Of a stretch of DNA of 5,973 bases, positions 1-5,973 are shown one piece after another (position 1 is the stretch's first letter; each line of letters opens with the position of its first letter). The stretch is taken from positions 1 through 5,973 of the forward strand of contig CALBET010000503.1 of the NCBI GenBank assembly GCA_937888665.1, read 5' to 3'. The notes under the pieces were generated by a model that worked only from the letters and a program-made list of their open reading frames with translations, was not told the DNA's origin and did no database searches. The position numbers and the translations under genes are program-made. Source of the stretch: an uncultured Acidobacteriota bacterium. GTDB taxonomy: Bacteria > Acidobacteriota > Vicinamibacteria > Vicinamibacterales > UBA8438.

Positions 1-1
1 C

Positions 2-81
<80 letters not shown>

Positions 82-133
82 GTCGTATCCGCCCTGCTGG
101 CGCGGGTTTGCGGCGGGTCGCTGGTCGGCGGGC

Positions 134-312
<179 letters not shown>

Positions 313-334
313 GGTTCACCGGACGAGACGGTGG

Positions 335-355
335 TTCGCGACAACATCTCGCGAA
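335..355. promoter_or_regulatory. Inverted repeat TTCGCGA-N7-TCGCGAA, possible operator
   Basis: TTCGCGA (335-341) and TCGCGAA (349-355) are exact reverse complements separated by CAACATC. Half-site centres are 14 bp apart. The arrangement fits a dimeric regulator site upstream of the lipoprotein gene; which regulator, if any, cannot be read from sequence. Confidence 0.4.
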
Positions 356-421
356 AACTACGGCGCATGTGCAGCCCAATCCGGAACGCTGCCCCCCAAC
401 GCGAGTCAGCGAGCAGAGCCG

Positions 422-474
422 GCGAACAATCGCGAACATCGCGCTCACACTGGCCGAACATCGATTTGCGAACA
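422..474. promoter_or_regulatory. Cluster of four GCGAACA-like words, possible regulator sites
   Basis: GCGAACA occurs at 422, 432 and 468, with CCGAACA at 454. The first two are 10 bp apart and the third is 22 bp further, close to whole helical turns; the last is offset by 14 bp. GCGAAC is the reverse complement of GTTCGC, so these words match the half-site of the inverted repeat at 335-355. The cluster lies 76-128 bp before the lipoprotein start, a typical position for activator or repressor sites. Confidence 0.4.
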
Positions 475-549
475 TGACTACGTTGGTCCCGGCCGGAGCA
501 CCGCTGGTCGTGACCTCTCCCAACGCCCCGCCCCACAGGAGTGAAGGAC

Positions 550-1710
550 ATGCCGACCGCACCAACTCAACACCTGGTTCACGCTCCGAGGCTGCTCGCG
601 GTCGGGCTGACTCTACTGGCGATATCCACGCTCGGGTGCTCCGACAGCGCGACCGAGACTGGGACGCCGGCACCGGGTCTGGCTCCCGACTCCGATGCGC
701 CCCCGGTCACCGCTGCGCCGGGCACCCCTCTGCACCACGCTCAGACCTGTGCTCAGTATCTGGGCCCCATCCCTGCCATGAGTTGTGCCGACGCTGAGCT
801 GATGCCGATCACGGTGGACGGCGTCGAGGTGTTCGACACGCCTGCGAGCTGCGACCGCCCCTCGGCGCTCACGGGCACCTGCGAGACCGGAGAGCGAATC
901 GCCGCACGGTACACCGGCACCCACCACGACGGATCCCCTCGCCCCGAAGTCGTGTTCGTCAACTTCTGTCGAGACGGCGGCATGGGGGTCATCGGCCACA
1001 ACTCCGAGACAGGCGCCACCTGCTTCTTTCACATCAACATGGCGTTCCCCAACGATGCACGCCACCCGGGCTCCAACGACCCGAACTACGACGACTACTG
1101 GCAAAGCGCGGACGTCGTCGCGGCGGACAACTGCCAGGGATGTCATCAAGCGGATCCCTGGCTTCACTCGCCCTGGATCGACCAGCTTCGCGACCCGGAT
1201 GACCCGTCTCTGCCGCTGGTGCCGCTCATCGCATCGACGGATTCGCCGTACGTCGTAGTCGGCGCCGGGTTCACCCAGCCCTACCACGACGGCGCACCAG
1301 AGAACTCCTGCACGAGCTGTCACCGCGCCCAGTGCGACACCAACTTCGCCGTGCCGCTCGGGGAGCTCGTCATGCCGGGTCCCTTCGCGGACTCGACGTT
1401 CACCGATGGCGTGTCCGCCGACCTTCAGGCGATCCGAGACTGGTGCGCCACCCTGCCGGTGGGACCGCAAGGGGGCACGGACGGTGGAGAAGGCGCCGCA
1501 TGCGAAACAGCACTGGATTGCGTCTATGGCTGCGGCAACGATGAGACCTGCGCGGGCCAGTGTGTCGCGACGCACCTCGAAGAGGAGCGCGCTACCGCGT
1601 TGCAGGGCCTCGTGACGTGCATGGCAGAGGCAGAGTGCGGCTTCAACGAAGCGTGCCTCGACGCCGCTTGCAGCGCGGAGTTCGCGGCCTTCGACGCGCT
1701 CTGTGGATAG
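550..1710 (+). CDS. Predicted lipoprotein with two c-type haem-binding motifs and a Cys-rich tail
   Basis: This 386-aa protein is not recognised as a named family. Residues 1-29 form a lipoprotein-type signal peptide (hydrophobic core about 14-29) ending at Cys30 (TLGC), followed by an Ala/Pro/Thr-rich linker to about residue 62. Two CxxCH motifs, C195-QG-CH199 and C254-TS-CH258, should attach c-type haems outside the cytoplasm; M275 in VMPG is one possible axial ligand. Six further Cys lie at 67, 79, 101, 111, 140 and 158, and ten crowd the tail (318-385), suggesting disulphides. The ATG at 550 was preferred to the GTG at 541 because AGGAG (537-541) sits 8 nt before it. A two-component system follows after 40 bp, so it may be an electron-transfer or redox-sensing envelope protein. 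Coding, export and the haem motifs are well supported; the function is inferred. Confidence 0.85.
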   Translation: MPTAPTQHLVHAPRLLAVGLTLLAISTLGCSDSATETGTPAPGLAPDSDAPPVTAAPGTPLHHAQTCAQYLGPIPAMSCADAELMPITVDGVEVFDTPASCDRPSALTGTCETGERIAARYTGTHHDGSPRPEVVFVNFCRDGGMGVIGHNSETGATCFFHINMAFPNDARHPGSNDPNYDDYWQSADVVAADNCQGCHQADPWLHSPWIDQLRDPDDPSLPLVPLIASTDSPYVVVGAGFTQPYHDGAPENSCTSCHRAQCDTNFAVPLGELVMPGPFADSTFTDGVSADLQAIRDWCATLPVGPQGGTDGGEGAACETALDCVYGCGNDETCAGQCVATHLEEERATALQGLVTCMAEAECGFNEACLDAACSAEFAAFDALCG

Positions 1711-1716
1711 GATGCG

Positions 1717-1743
1717 ATGACGACACCTGACGCCTCTTCGTGA
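1717..1743 (+). CDS. Possible 8-aa leader peptide in the gap before the kinase
   Basis: ATG at 1717 opens an eight-codon frame (MTTPDASS) ending in TGA at 1741-1743, seven bases before the kinase GTG. A GGATAGGA stretch at 1705-1712 could serve as its ribosome binding site. The kinase itself has only a weak site, so coupling by reinitiation is conceivable, but a frame this short arises easily by chance. Confidence 0.15.
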   Translation: MTTPDASS

Positions 1744-1750
1744 GACAAAC

Positions 1751-3178
1751 GTGAAAGAGCCTCCAAGACAGCCCGTCGACGAGAACACAGGGGGAAGCGG
1801 CCGCGCCCGACTGCGGCTCGGCGTCGGCGTGCAGATCGGGCTCGTGCTCTTCGTTGGATTCGTCATCGCCACGCTTGGTCAATGGAGCTTCGAGACCCTT
1901 CTTGACGCCCGCGCTCGCCAGCATGGGGTCGATGTCTGGGACCCGGAGCTAGAGGACGCGCTTCCACTCGCCATCGAGGTTCGCGACCATCCCGACCACG
2001 CCGAGGCGGTGAGAGCATGGCTGATGTCGGAGTACCGCATGGCGTCCTTCAGCGTCTTTGCCGCCGACGGCACGCCGATCACCTCCTCCGTGCCACCGGC
2101 CGAGGAGGATGTATCCCTTGCCGACGTCGACTGGGAGGAGCCTCGGACGCTTCCCTCCGGCGCCACGGTAGTCCCGCTATCGGACAGTGACGGGAACCGA
2201 TTCTACGCGGTCGTCAGCGACAACGCGCCGGCCGAGCTCCGGGCCTGGCTCGACGCCGAAGACTACTCGTTCTTTCTTCTCATCGCCGTGGTGTTCATCA
2301 CCATTTCGATGGCTCTTGGGTACCGCATCGTACGCCCTGTCGAGCAGATGACGCGGGCCGCGCGCGCGATCGCAGCCGGCTCGCTCCACCAACGATCGGG
2401 GGTCGTGCGTGGTGACGAAATCGGTGAGCTCGCACGCGCCTTCGACACCATGGCCAGCCGCAACACGCAGCTGCTTCTCGCGCAGCAGACCCTTCTCGCC
2501 CAGGTCGGCCATGAGCTTCGGACGCCTCTGGCCCGCATAGGTGTGGCGCTCGACATCGCCAGGGAGCGGGTCGCTCAGACCGATGCGCCACAGCTCCATG
2601 ATGTCGACCGTGATCTCGACGAGATGGCTCGCCTGATCTCGGACATCCTCGCCGTGTCGCGCCTCGAGACGGCCCAGATGGAGGGGGTGCTGGGGGCGAC
2701 GCTCCAGCTCGAGGAGGTTCAACTCGACGCACTCGTCGAAGAGGTTGTCCGACGGTTTTCGACAGCGTTTCCCGACCGCCGGATCTCACCGTTCATGATC
2801 GAGACGGGAGAGATTCTCTGTGACCGCACCCTGCTCGGCCGCGTGCTCTGGAACCTCCTGGAGAATGCGCACAGATACTCGCCGCTGGACCAGAGCATCG
2901 CACTGCGCGCCGTCGTCGAAACACAACGGGTCGTGTGGCATATCGAAGACCGCGGCGAAGGCATCGACCCCGACCTGTCGGTACGTGTGTTCGAGCCCTT
3001 CTTTCAGGGGCGGACGGCAGGTGACGCGACAACGGGCGGGTTTGGTCTCGGGCTCAGTCTCTGCCGGCGGGTCATCGACGCCCACGGTGGCACCATCGCA
3101 CTGGAGAATCGCACGGGTGGTGGCCTTTGTGCCCGCGTGACGCTGCCCCTCGCCCCACCTGCTGGAGAGCAACCATGA
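1751..3178 (+). CDS. Membrane sensor histidine kinase (HAMP, HisKA, HATPase)
   Basis: This 475-aa kinase autophosphorylates in response to an envelope signal and passes phosphate to the regulator encoded next. Transmembrane segments at about 27-43 and 173-193 flank an extracytoplasmic sensor domain of about 125 residues. HAMP spans about 191-245. The H-box VGHELRTPL has the phospho-acceptor His254. ATP-binding motifs follow: N-box WNLLENAHRYS (N368, N372), G1 EDRGEGID (D400, G402, G404), F-box FEPFF (414-418) and G2 GGFGLGLSL (429-437). It resembles the CpxA/RstB class. GTG 1751 is the first possible start after an in-frame stop at 1718; only a weak GTGAG (1740-1744) precedes it. The end overlaps the regulator by ATGA. 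The signal is unknown, though the haem-motif lipoprotein upstream is a candidate partner. The family call is firm. Confidence 0.95.
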   Translation: MKEPPRQPVDENTGGSGRARLRLGVGVQIGLVLFVGFVIATLGQWSFETLLDARARQHGVDVWDPELEDALPLAIEVRDHPDHAEAVRAWLMSEYRMASFSVFAADGTPITSSVPPAEEDVSLADVDWEEPRTLPSGATVVPLSDSDGNRFYAVVSDNAPAELRAWLDAEDYSFFLLIAVVFITISMALGYRIVRPVEQMTRAARAIAAGSLHQRSGVVRGDEIGELARAFDTMASRNTQLLLAQQTLLAQVGHELRTPLARIGVALDIARERVAQTDAPQLHDVDRDLDEMARLISDILAVSRLETAQMEGVLGATLQLEEVQLDALVEEVVRRFSTAFPDRRISPFMIETGEILCDRTLLGRVLWNLLENAHRYSPLDQSIALRAVVETQRVVWHIEDRGEGIDPDLSVRVFEPFFQGRTAGDATTGGFGLGLSLCRRVIDAHGGTIALENRTGGGLCARVTLPLAPPAGEQP

Positions 3179-3873
3179 CCCCACCAGACATCCGTGTTCT
3201 GCTCGTCGAGGACGATCTGCGGCTCGCCACGCTCACCCGGACGTATCTCGAGTCGAGGGGGCTCGAAGTCGTCCACACTCCGGATGGAGACAGCGCCCTC
3301 GACCTGCTTCGAGAGACCGACGTCACCGCCGTGGTGCTCGACCTCATGCTCCCTGGTGTCGACGGCTACGAGGTGTGCCGAAGGCTCCGCGCCTTTTCCG
3401 ACGTCCCGGTTCTCATGGTCACAGCACTCGACGCTGAGGGCGACCGCGTCCTCGGTCTGGAGGTCGGCGCGGACGACTACATCTGCAAGCCATTCTCGTC
3501 GCCGGAACTGCTCGCCCGCATCCGAGCGTGCGCGCGGCGCTACCTCGGGCTGCTCGCGCCTCAGCAGCCTGCTCTCGAGTGCGGCACACTCCACCTCGAC
3601 CCGCGCCGCTTCTCGGTCACCCTGGCGGGCCGTTCCATTCATCTGACCGCGCAGGAGTTCCGGCTGCTCTATGGGTTCGCGGTCAGGCCCAACGTCGTGC
3701 TCTCACGCGAGCGCCTGCTTGAGCTGACGCATGACGACCCCGCCGACGCGTTCGATCGGTCCATCGACGCGCACGTGTCGCGCCTTCGTTCGAAGCTCGG
3801 CGATGATCCACGGCGACCACGCATTGTCGTGACGGTCCGAGGCGTGGGCTACAAGCTCGTGCCGCCGGAGTAA
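3175..3873 (+). CDS. OmpR/PhoB-family response regulator
   Basis: This 232-aa cytoplasmic transcription factor is the phosphate acceptor for the kinase before it. The receiver domain (about 6-120) has the acidic pair E12/D13, phospho-acceptor Asp56 in VVLDLMLPG, Thr83, the switch residue Tyr102 and Lys105 in CKPF. The C-terminal winged helix (about 133-230) carries the hallmark segments LTAQEFRLL, FDRSIDAHVSRLRSKLG and TVRGVGYKL, close to the RstA/OmpR type. The start is ATG 3175, with GGAG at 3164-3167 seven bases upstream; an in-frame TTG at 3127 lies inside the kinase and is unlikely. The ATGA overlap implies coupled translation. Kinase before regulator is the less common order. Its targets are unknown; its own operon, with repeated motifs upstream at 243-474, is a reasonable guess. 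Confidence 0.96.
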   Translation: MTPPDIRVLLVEDDLRLATLTRTYLESRGLEVVHTPDGDSALDLLRETDVTAVVLDLMLPGVDGYEVCRRLRAFSDVPVLMVTALDAEGDRVLGLEVGADDYICKPFSSPELLARIRACARRYLGLLAPQQPALECGTLHLDPRRFSVTLAGRSIHLTAQEFRLLYGFAVRPNVVLSRERLLELTHDDPADAFDRSIDAHVSRLRSKLGDDPRRPRIVVTVRGVGYKLVPPE

Positions 3874-3899
3874 CCGACGGAGTCCTGTTTCGAACGGCA

Positions 3900-3934
3900 T
3901 CGGCGGGTCACGTAGTCGCCGTGTACACCGCCGA
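3900..3934. repeat. Nested inverted repeat between the convergent operons
   Basis: TCGGCGG (3900-3906) pairs with CCGCCGA (3928-3934), and inside it CACG (3909-3912) pairs with CGTG (3920-3923). The 88-bp spacer 3874-3961 separates two converging genes, so a shared terminator is the simplest reading, but no T run follows on either strand. Because it adjoins a serine recombinase gene it may also be part of an attachment site, which in this family is a short imperfect inverted repeat. An 8-bp palindrome TTCGCGAA lies at 3953-3960. Confidence 0.4.
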
Positions 3935-3961
3935 GTTCCCGAGACCGAAACGTTCGCGAAG

Positions 3962-5329
3962 TCAGGTCGGCGTTCGACGTGGAGGCAGGTCCGCAAAACG
4001 GTCGCCACCCTGCTCGACGAAGTTGTCGATGGCGATGGTGTCGAGGGTGAAGCCAGCAAGGCCCCGACGCGGGCTCCAGCGGATCGACCAGACGAGATCG
4101 CGCACCATCCGGTTTCGCTCGGCGCGGGACCAGGCGTCCCAGGATGGGCGGAGATGCTCGAGGAGCGCCCGCGATCTCCGGTCGGAGATCGTCCGGGCGT
4201 CAGCCTTCTTGAGCACGGCGAGCACAATGGCCTCGACCTTCTGTGCCGATACCTGGACTGAAGGCGTGCAGGCGGGACGCTCGGCGTCGCCGCGGCACCG
4301 GTAGTAGCGCGGGACCTCGTCGGCGTTGTCGATGGTCACCCGCGTCGAAGCGCTGGTCGTCATCACCCGCTCGCAGCCGGCGCACCGAAGGAGCCCGCGG
4401 AGCATGTACGGGTCGCGATCCCAATCCAACGCGGGGCCTCGCGGCGCGGGTTGACGGGTTCGACGCTCGTCGATGGCGCGCCATGCTCGCTGGGCCAGGT
4501 CGGTGTCGATGATGCCCTCGTGGACACCGTCGACGGTGCCGCCGTCGTGGACGCGCTCGCCGACGTAGATCGGGTTGCGCAGGATCTGAAGCACCGTGCG
4601 ACCGCTCCAGCGGTTGCCTCCCTGACGACTGTGGACCTTCGTCCGATGACCGGCATTGTTCGCCCACCGCGCGATGCTCGCGGCCGACTCCCGGGCGGCG
4701 CACCGCTCGAAGAAGGCCCGGACCACCTCCGCCTCGTCCTCATCGATGACCAGCTGCCGCGTCGCGAGGTCGGCCTTGTACCCGAGGGGAACGCGGCCCG
4801 CAGACCGGAGGCCCCGCTCGCGAAGTCGAGCGTGGGCATCGAGGAGGCGCTCGCGGAGCAGATCCCGCTCGAACTCGGCGAAGCTGGCGACGATGTTGTT
4901 GACGAGGTCGGCCAGCGGACCGCGGGCGTTGGTCCCGCCGTCGACGAACACGAGCTCGATGCCCGCCTGCTTGAACCAGTCGGCCAGCTGAACCCAGTGG
5001 CTCATCTTGCGGTTGAGGCGATCGAGCCTCGTCGCGACCACGATGTCGACGCGTCCCTGTACGCACCACGACTTGAGCTTGTCGAGCCCGGGACGGCTGA
5101 GTTCGGCGCCGCTCACACCGAGGTCGTCGAAGCGCTCATCGAGGAGCTGCCACCCCTCGTACTTCATGGCGCGGATGTAGTTCTCGCATCGTTCTCGCTG
5201 CACGTCGCACGAGGTCAGATCCTGCTCGGCGTTCGCGACCGACTGCCGGGTGTAGACGGCACAACGAAGAACGGGCTGGTCTCGGCCGCTGAACATGTCG
5301 CGCACCGACTCGGTCGAGGTCGGTGCCAT
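3962..5329 (-). CDS. Large serine site-specific recombinase
   Basis: This 455-aa enzyme should cut and rejoin DNA at specific attachment sites through a phosphoserine link, integrating, excising or inverting an element. The catalytic resolvase domain (about 20-165) has the YTRQS motif with nucleophile Ser30 and Arg28, LGVSG (70-74), RLDRLNR (101-107) and FERDLLRER (153-161). The recombinase domain (about 183-290) includes WSGRTVLQILRNPIYVG (241-257). A zinc ribbon follows with C316, C319, C345 and C354. Only about 100 residues come after it, so the coiled-coil insertion of long integrases seems short or absent. ATG 5329 overlaps the preceding TGA as TGATG, with AAGG (5340-5337) as binding site. 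No resolvase sites or cargo ends can be located here. It belongs to the serine, not tyrosine, class; the exact activity is unknown. Confidence 0.95.
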   Translation of the reverse strand: MAPTSTESVRDMFSGRDQPVLRCAVYTRQSVANAEQDLTSCDVQRERCENYIRAMKYEGWQLLDERFDDLGVSGAELSRPGLDKLKSWCVQGRVDIVVATRLDRLNRKMSHWVQLADWFKQAGIELVFVDGGTNARGPLADLVNNIVASFAEFERDLLRERLLDAHARLRERGLRSAGRVPLGYKADLATRQLVIDEDEAEVVRAFFERCAARESAASIARWANNAGHRTKVHSRQGGNRWSGRTVLQILRNPIYVGERVHDGGTVDGVHEGIIDTDLAQRAWRAIDERRTRQPAPRGPALDWDRDPYMLRGLLRCAGCERVMTTSASTRVTIDNADEVPRYYRCRGDAERPACTPSVQVSAQKVEAIVLAVLKKADARTISDRRSRALLEHLRPSWDAWSRAERNRMVRDLVWSIRWSPRRGLAGFTLDTIAIDNFVEQGGDRFADLPPRRTPT

Positions 5330-5613
5330 CAGTCCCCCTTGGAGAGTTCCTCGTAGCCGCCGAGGTCCTGGCTGCTCTGAGCGAGGTCGTCGAGCGCATT
5401 CTGCCGGTCACGATCCCGCTCGCGTTTGAAGGCAAGCAGGTCCTCTCTGCCCAGGAGCCGATGTCCTCCCTGCTCTCGGAACGGGATGCGCCCTTCGTCG
5501 AGGAGGCGAGCGAGGTACTCCACCGAAACGTTGAGGGTGTCCGCCGCCTGCTCGGTAGTCAGGTCGGCCTTGCTAAGCGGAGACAGCGGCCGGTTCTTCC
5601 CGTCATCACTCAC
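5329..5613 (-). CDS. Excisionase/antitoxin-type helix-turn-helix protein
   Basis: This small 94-aa DNA-binding protein has one MerR/excisionase-type winged helix: LTTEQAADTLNVS (18-30) begins the helix-turn-helix, and IPFREQGGHRLLGREDLLAF (43-62) forms the wing and following helix. The charged tail (about 63-86, KRERDRDR, ALDDLAQSSQDLGG) is characteristic of antitoxins that usually precede a PIN-domain toxin gene. No PIN gene follows; the recombinase does, with a one-base overlap. The start is GTG 5613, preceded by GGAGG (5625-5621) and overlapping the Fic stop by GTGA; a frame open from 5757 is only Arg/Gly-rich shadow of the Fic gene. It may repress the operon, neutralise the Fic protein or act as a recombination directionality factor. 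The fold is well supported, the role is not. Confidence 0.88.
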   Translation of the reverse strand: MSDDGKNRPLSPLSKADLTTEQAADTLNVSVEYLARLLDEGRIPFREQGGHRLLGREDLLAFKRERDRDRQNALDDLAQSSQDLGGYEELSKGD

Positions 5614-5973
5614 GCCGTCACCTCCGTCCCCTCGCGGAGATGATCGAGGTACTCCTTGAACACCACCGCGCGGTTCTTCTTGCGGTCGTCGAGGGCGTGC
5701 AGCACGTCTGCCGCCTCGAGCACCCGTAGCGCCTTCGCCGCTGCGGGCCGCGAACACTCGAGCAGGTCTACCGCACGATTCACCGTGACGATCGGGTGCT
5801 GTGGCAAGAGCTCGAAGAGCCGGAGACTGAAGACGGTCGCGTCGTCGCGGGCGAGGAGCCGCTCGCGCGACTCGCCCACGATGGCATGGAGGCGACGTGC
5901 CGTGGCGATCGCTTCCTCAGCAACCGCGGCGACGCCTTCCAGGAAGTACGCGAGCCAGCCCTCCCAGTCGCCT
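5610..5973 (-). CDS. Fic-family protein, C-terminal part (5' end outside the window)
   Basis: The last 120 residues of a protein that continues past the window edge are visible. The fragment begins GDWEGWLAYFLEGVAAVAEE, the segment that in Fic-domain proteins follows the catalytic HPFxxGNGR helix region by a few dozen residues. It ends in a winged-helix domain (about 54-113; PIVTVNRAVDLL, SRPAAAKALRVL, KKNRAVVFKEYLDHL), common at the C terminus of stand-alone bacterial Fic proteins. Such enzymes typically transfer AMP or another nucleotide group to target proteins, sometimes as toxins. The catalytic motif and inhibitory helix lie outside, so activity cannot be judged. The frame runs unbroken to the edge, so a GTG at 5879 is not the true start. 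It overlaps the HTH gene by GTGA and is first of the three genes seen. Confidence 0.87.
   Translation of the reverse strand, partial: GDWEGWLAYFLEGVAAVAEEAIATARRLHAIVGESRERLLARDDATVFSLRLFELLPQHPIVTVNRAVDLLECSRPAAAKALRVLEAADVLHALDDRKKNRAVVFKEYLDHLREGTEVTA

Noticed and set aside
613..1872. 419-aa open frame on the - strand across the lipoprotein gene
   Set aside because: It is antisense to the haem-motif gene, Arg/Val-rich, without motifs or a good ribosome binding site, and runs into the kinase start.
3127..3174. Upstream TTG start for the response regulator
   Set aside because: It would add 16 residues inside the kinase gene before a receiver domain that begins normally at ATG 3175, which has its own binding site.
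4451..5356. 301-aa open frame on the + strand across the recombinase
   Set aside because: It is antisense to a gene with clear catalytic, recombinase and zinc-ribbon motifs; its translation has no recognisable domain. Long antisense frames are expected in GC-rich coding DNA.
5614..5757. N-terminal extension of the HTH protein to 142 aa
   Set aside because: The extra 48 residues are Arg/Gly/Pro-rich shadow of the Fic gene; GTG 5613 has a strong GGAGG and the GTGA overlap.

Overview
The window is high-GC bacterial DNA (GC-rich third codon positions, GTG starts, and long antisense reading frames shadowing the real genes). A lipoprotein with two CxxCH haem motifs and a Cys-rich tail suggests Myxococcota or a related delta-type lineage. 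This is an inference from style, not a database match.

Left part, + strand (1-3873). A perfect 12-bp stem terminator (12-44) closes an unseen upstream gene. Next come about 490 bp with no convincing gene but an unusual density of short repeated motifs: CCAGA/TCTGG, GGTTCAC, GCGAACA and a TTCGCGA inverted repeat. Three genes then run rightward: a predicted lipoprotein with two c-type haem motifs (550-1710), a HAMP-containing sensor histidine kinase (1751-3178) and an OmpR-type response regulator (3175-3873). Kinase and regulator overlap by ATGA, so they form one two-component system. The lipoprotein lies 40 bp upstream and is probably co-transcribed, so an envelope or redox signalling unit is plausible.

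Right part, - strand (3962-5973). A second operon converges on the first. In order of transcription it holds the C-terminal part of a Fic-family protein (cut by the window end), a 94-aa excisionase/antitoxin-type helix-turn-helix protein, and a 455-aa large serine recombinase. The first two genes overlap by GTGA and the next two by TGATG, so the three are probably translationally coupled. The HTH protein looks like the antitoxin class usually followed by a PIN-domain toxin, but here a recombinase takes that place. This Fic-HTH-recombinase cassette is the most interesting feature of the window and looks like the end of a mobile or accessory element.

The two operons meet in an 88-bp spacer (3874-3961) carrying a nested inverted repeat. 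It could be a convergent terminator or part of a recombinase attachment site; the sequence alone does not decide.
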